Shown here piece after piece: positions 14,489 to 16,197 of a DNA stretch of 16,197 nucleotides. The position numbers were made by a program, and so were the translations under genes. The stretch covers positions 1 to 16,197 of the forward strand of contig JAQGMN010000210.1 of NCBI GenBank assembly GCA_028292345.1. Reading direction: 5' to 3'. The first letter of the stretch is position 1. Every line of letters starts with the position of its first letter. The notes below the pieces were generated by a model. It did no database searches, was not told the origin of the DNA, and saw only the letters and a list, made by a program, of their open reading frames with translations. The stretch comes from Polaromonas sp. Its GTDB lineage: Bacteria; Pseudomonadota; Gammaproteobacteria; Burkholderiales; Burkholderiaceae_C.

Positions 14489-16197
14489 ATGAACAAACAA
14501 CAACTCGCCGCCAAAATCTGGGAATCGGCCAACCAAATGCGGTCGAAAATTGAAGCCAATGAGTACAAGGACTACATCCTCGGCTTCATCTTTTACAAAT
14601 ACCTCTCCGACAAGCTGGTCGCCTTTGCAAAAAGCGAAGGCTTTAGCGATGAAGAACTCCGCGCCCTGTCAGAAGCTGACGCCGAAGCCGTTGACCACAT
14701 CCAAAGCAACATTGGCTACTTCATTGCCTACCAGCACCTGTTTTCCACCTGGATCGCGCACAAAGGCGACTTTGATGTCTCCCACGTGCGCGATGCGCTA
14801 TCAGCCTTTGGCCGTCTGATTCACCCGAACCACAAGCGCCTTTTCGAGGGTATTTTCAAAACCCTTGAAACCGGCCTGAGCAAGCTCGGCGACACCGCCG
14901 CCAGGCAGACCAAGGCCATCAGCGAGCTGATTCAGCTGATCAAGGACATTCCGATGGACAGCCGCCAGGGCTACGACGTGCTCGGCTTCATCTACGAATA
15001 CCTGATCGGCATGTTTGCCGCCAATGCGGGCAAGAAAGCCGGCGAGTTCTACACCCCGCACGAGGTCTCCGTGCTCATGTCCGAAATCATCGCGCACCAT
15101 GTGAAGGACAAGCCAACCATTCAGATTTACGACTCCACCAGCGGCTCGGGCTCGCTCCTCCTGAATATCGGCCAGTCCATCGCCAGGCACATGGCCGACA
15201 AGGACAACATCCGCTACTACGCCCAGGAGCTCAAAGAAAACACCTACAACCTCACCCGCATGAACCTTGTCATGCGCGGCATCCTCCCCACCAACATCGT
15301 TACCCGCAACGCCGACACTCTGGAAGACGACTGGCCGTACTTTGACGACCAGGACCCCGTCAACACCTACGACCCGCTGTACCTTGACGCCGTGGTCTCG
15401 AACCCGCCCTATTCACAGCAATGGGACCCGCAGCACAAAGACACCGACCCCCGCTATGCCCGCTTTGGCCTCGCGCCCAAGTCCAAGGCGGACTACGCCT
15501 TTTTGCTGCACGACCTGTACCACCTCAAGCCCGACGGCATCATGGCCATCGTCCTGCCGCACGGCGTGCTCTTTCGTGGCGGCGAGGAAGGCGCGATTCG
15601 CAGGAATCTGATCGAAAACAACCACCTGGAGACCATCATCGGCCTGCCGTCCAATATCTTCTTTGGCACCGGCATTCCGACCATCATCCTGGTGCTGCGG
15701 CAACAGCGTGACAGCAACGATGTGCTCATCGTGGACGCCTCCAGGGGTTTTGCCAAAGAGGGCAAAAGCAACAAGCTACGTGCGTCCGACATCAAGAAAA
15801 TCACCGACACCGTGATCGGGCGGGTCAGCGTGCCACGCTACAGCCGCCTCGTTCCCAAGACCGAGCTGCAGGCCAATGACTACAACCTCAACATTCCGCG
15901 CTATGTGGATTCAAGCGAGCCTGCCGAGCGTTGGGACCTTTATGCCTCCATGTTTGGCGGCATCCCGCAGAGCGAGTTGAATGACTTGGCCGATTTTTGG
16001 CAGGCCTTCCCAAGCCTGCGCGCCACCCTATTTGCCGACAACGGCACGCCTTATGTGGCGCCACAGGTGCAAGACCTCGCCCAGGCCACCCGCGCGCACC
16101 CCGAGGTGACGCAATACAGCCAAACCTTCACCGCCGCCCTGGCCGATTTCAATCCGTGGCTGCGCGGCGCATTGCTGGCGCAGATGCTCACCCTCCA
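14489..16197 (+). CDS. hsdM: Type I restriction-modification methyltransferase subunit HsdM (3' end missing)
   Basis: HsdM methylates adenine as part of a type I restriction-modification complex with HsdS and HsdR. The frame is open from ATG 14489 to the window edge, giving 569 codons. The N-terminal helical HsdM domain (about 8-160, with ESANQMRSKIEANEYKDYILGFIFYKYLSDK) precedes the methylase domain: GEFYTPHEV, the SAM-binding motif I as DSTSGSGSLL from Asp215, and the catalytic NPPY at 305-308. NLNIPRYVD near residue 470 normally ends the catalytic part. At least another 95 residues follow (GGIPQSELNDLADFWQAFPSLR and onward), so this is a long variant, not the roughly 520-residue EcoR124-like form. 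Codon use looks more AT-rich at its 5' end than in the upstream genes, which suggests acquisition. hsdS and hsdR are not in the window. Confidence 0.95.
   Translation, partial: MNKQQLAAKIWESANQMRSKIEANEYKDYILGFIFYKYLSDKLVAFAKSEGFSDEELRALSEADAEAVDHIQSNIGYFIAYQHLFSTWIAHKGDFDVSHVRDALSAFGRLIHPNHKRLFEGIFKTLETGLSKLGDTAARQTKAISELIQLIKDIPMDSRQGYDVLGFIYEYLIGMFAANAGKKAGEFYTPHEVSVLMSEIIAHHVKDKPTIQIYDSTSGSGSLLLNIGQSIARHMADKDNIRYYAQELKENTYNLTRMNLVMRGILPTNIVTRNADTLEDDWPYFDDQDPVNTYDPLYLDAVVSNPPYSQQWDPQHKDTDPRYARFGLAPKSKADYAFLLHDLYHLKPDGIMAIVLPHGVLFRGGEEGAIRRNLIENNHLETIIGLPSNIFFGTGIPTIILVLRQQRDSNDVLIVDASRGFAKEGKSNKLRASDIKKITDTVIGRVSVPRYSRLVPKTELQANDYNLNIPRYVDSSEPAERWDLYASMFGGIPQSELNDLADFWQAFPSLRATLFADNGTPYVAPQVQDLAQATRAHPEVTQYSQTFTAALADFNPWLRGALLAQMLTL

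Noticed and set aside
15267..15711. Short open frames on both strands within hsdM
   Set aside because: They are out of frame with hsdM, whose own frame is open and conserved throughout.

Overview
The window looks like chromosomal DNA of a GC-rich betaproteobacterium, most likely a Comamonadaceae member of Burkholderiales close to Polaromonas or Rhodoferax. That placement rests on recall of the gene order (cco cluster, then fnr/hemN, then a SafE-like gene), on GC-rich codon use, and on two copies of a short interspersed repeat of a type I remember from that family. No database search was run.

Region 1 (1-7409, + strand) is a nearly complete locus for the high-affinity cbb3-type cytochrome c oxidase. 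In order it holds the copper-export P-type ATPase ccoI (5' end outside the window), ccoS, the structural genes ccoN-ccoO-ccoQ-ccoP, the iron-sulfur protein ccoG, a short ccoH/fixH, and an unrecognised small membrane protein. A perfect FNR box (TTGAC-N4-GTCAA) overlaps the ccoS stop codon and sits where an activator should sit for a ccoN promoter. A strong hairpin separates ccoP from ccoG.

Region 2 (7449-10478) is the matching low-oxygen control and heme-supply module. An FNR-type regulator with all four cluster cysteines runs leftward. Divergent from it is hemN (oxygen-independent coproporphyrinogen III oxidase), followed by a SafE/DsbD_2-like membrane protein. The fnr-hemN gap carries a near-perfect FNR box, again placed exactly for activation of hemN. 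Regions 1 and 2 therefore read as one regulon: FNR senses low oxygen, turns on the oxidase and its heme supply, and the assembly genes deliver copper and mature the enzyme.

Region 3 (10597-13240) is an arginine-to-proline catabolic module. The leftward pair ornithine cyclodeaminase then arginase is controlled, by inference, by a divergent Lrp/AsnC regulator. The regulator appears to be transcribed as a leaderless mRNA, with a 17-bp palindromic operator against its -10 box. Region 4 holds holA (DNA polymerase III delta subunit), then a 145-bp gap with the second repeat copy, then the start of a type I restriction-modification locus (hsdM), which runs off the right edge.

I found no CRISPR array, rRNA, tRNA, transposase or phage gene. 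I do not see an unknown multi-gene system. The least explained items are the 97-residue membrane protein after ccoH, the SafE-like protein, the ccoP-ccoG hairpin, the repeat pair and the long C-terminal extension of HsdM.
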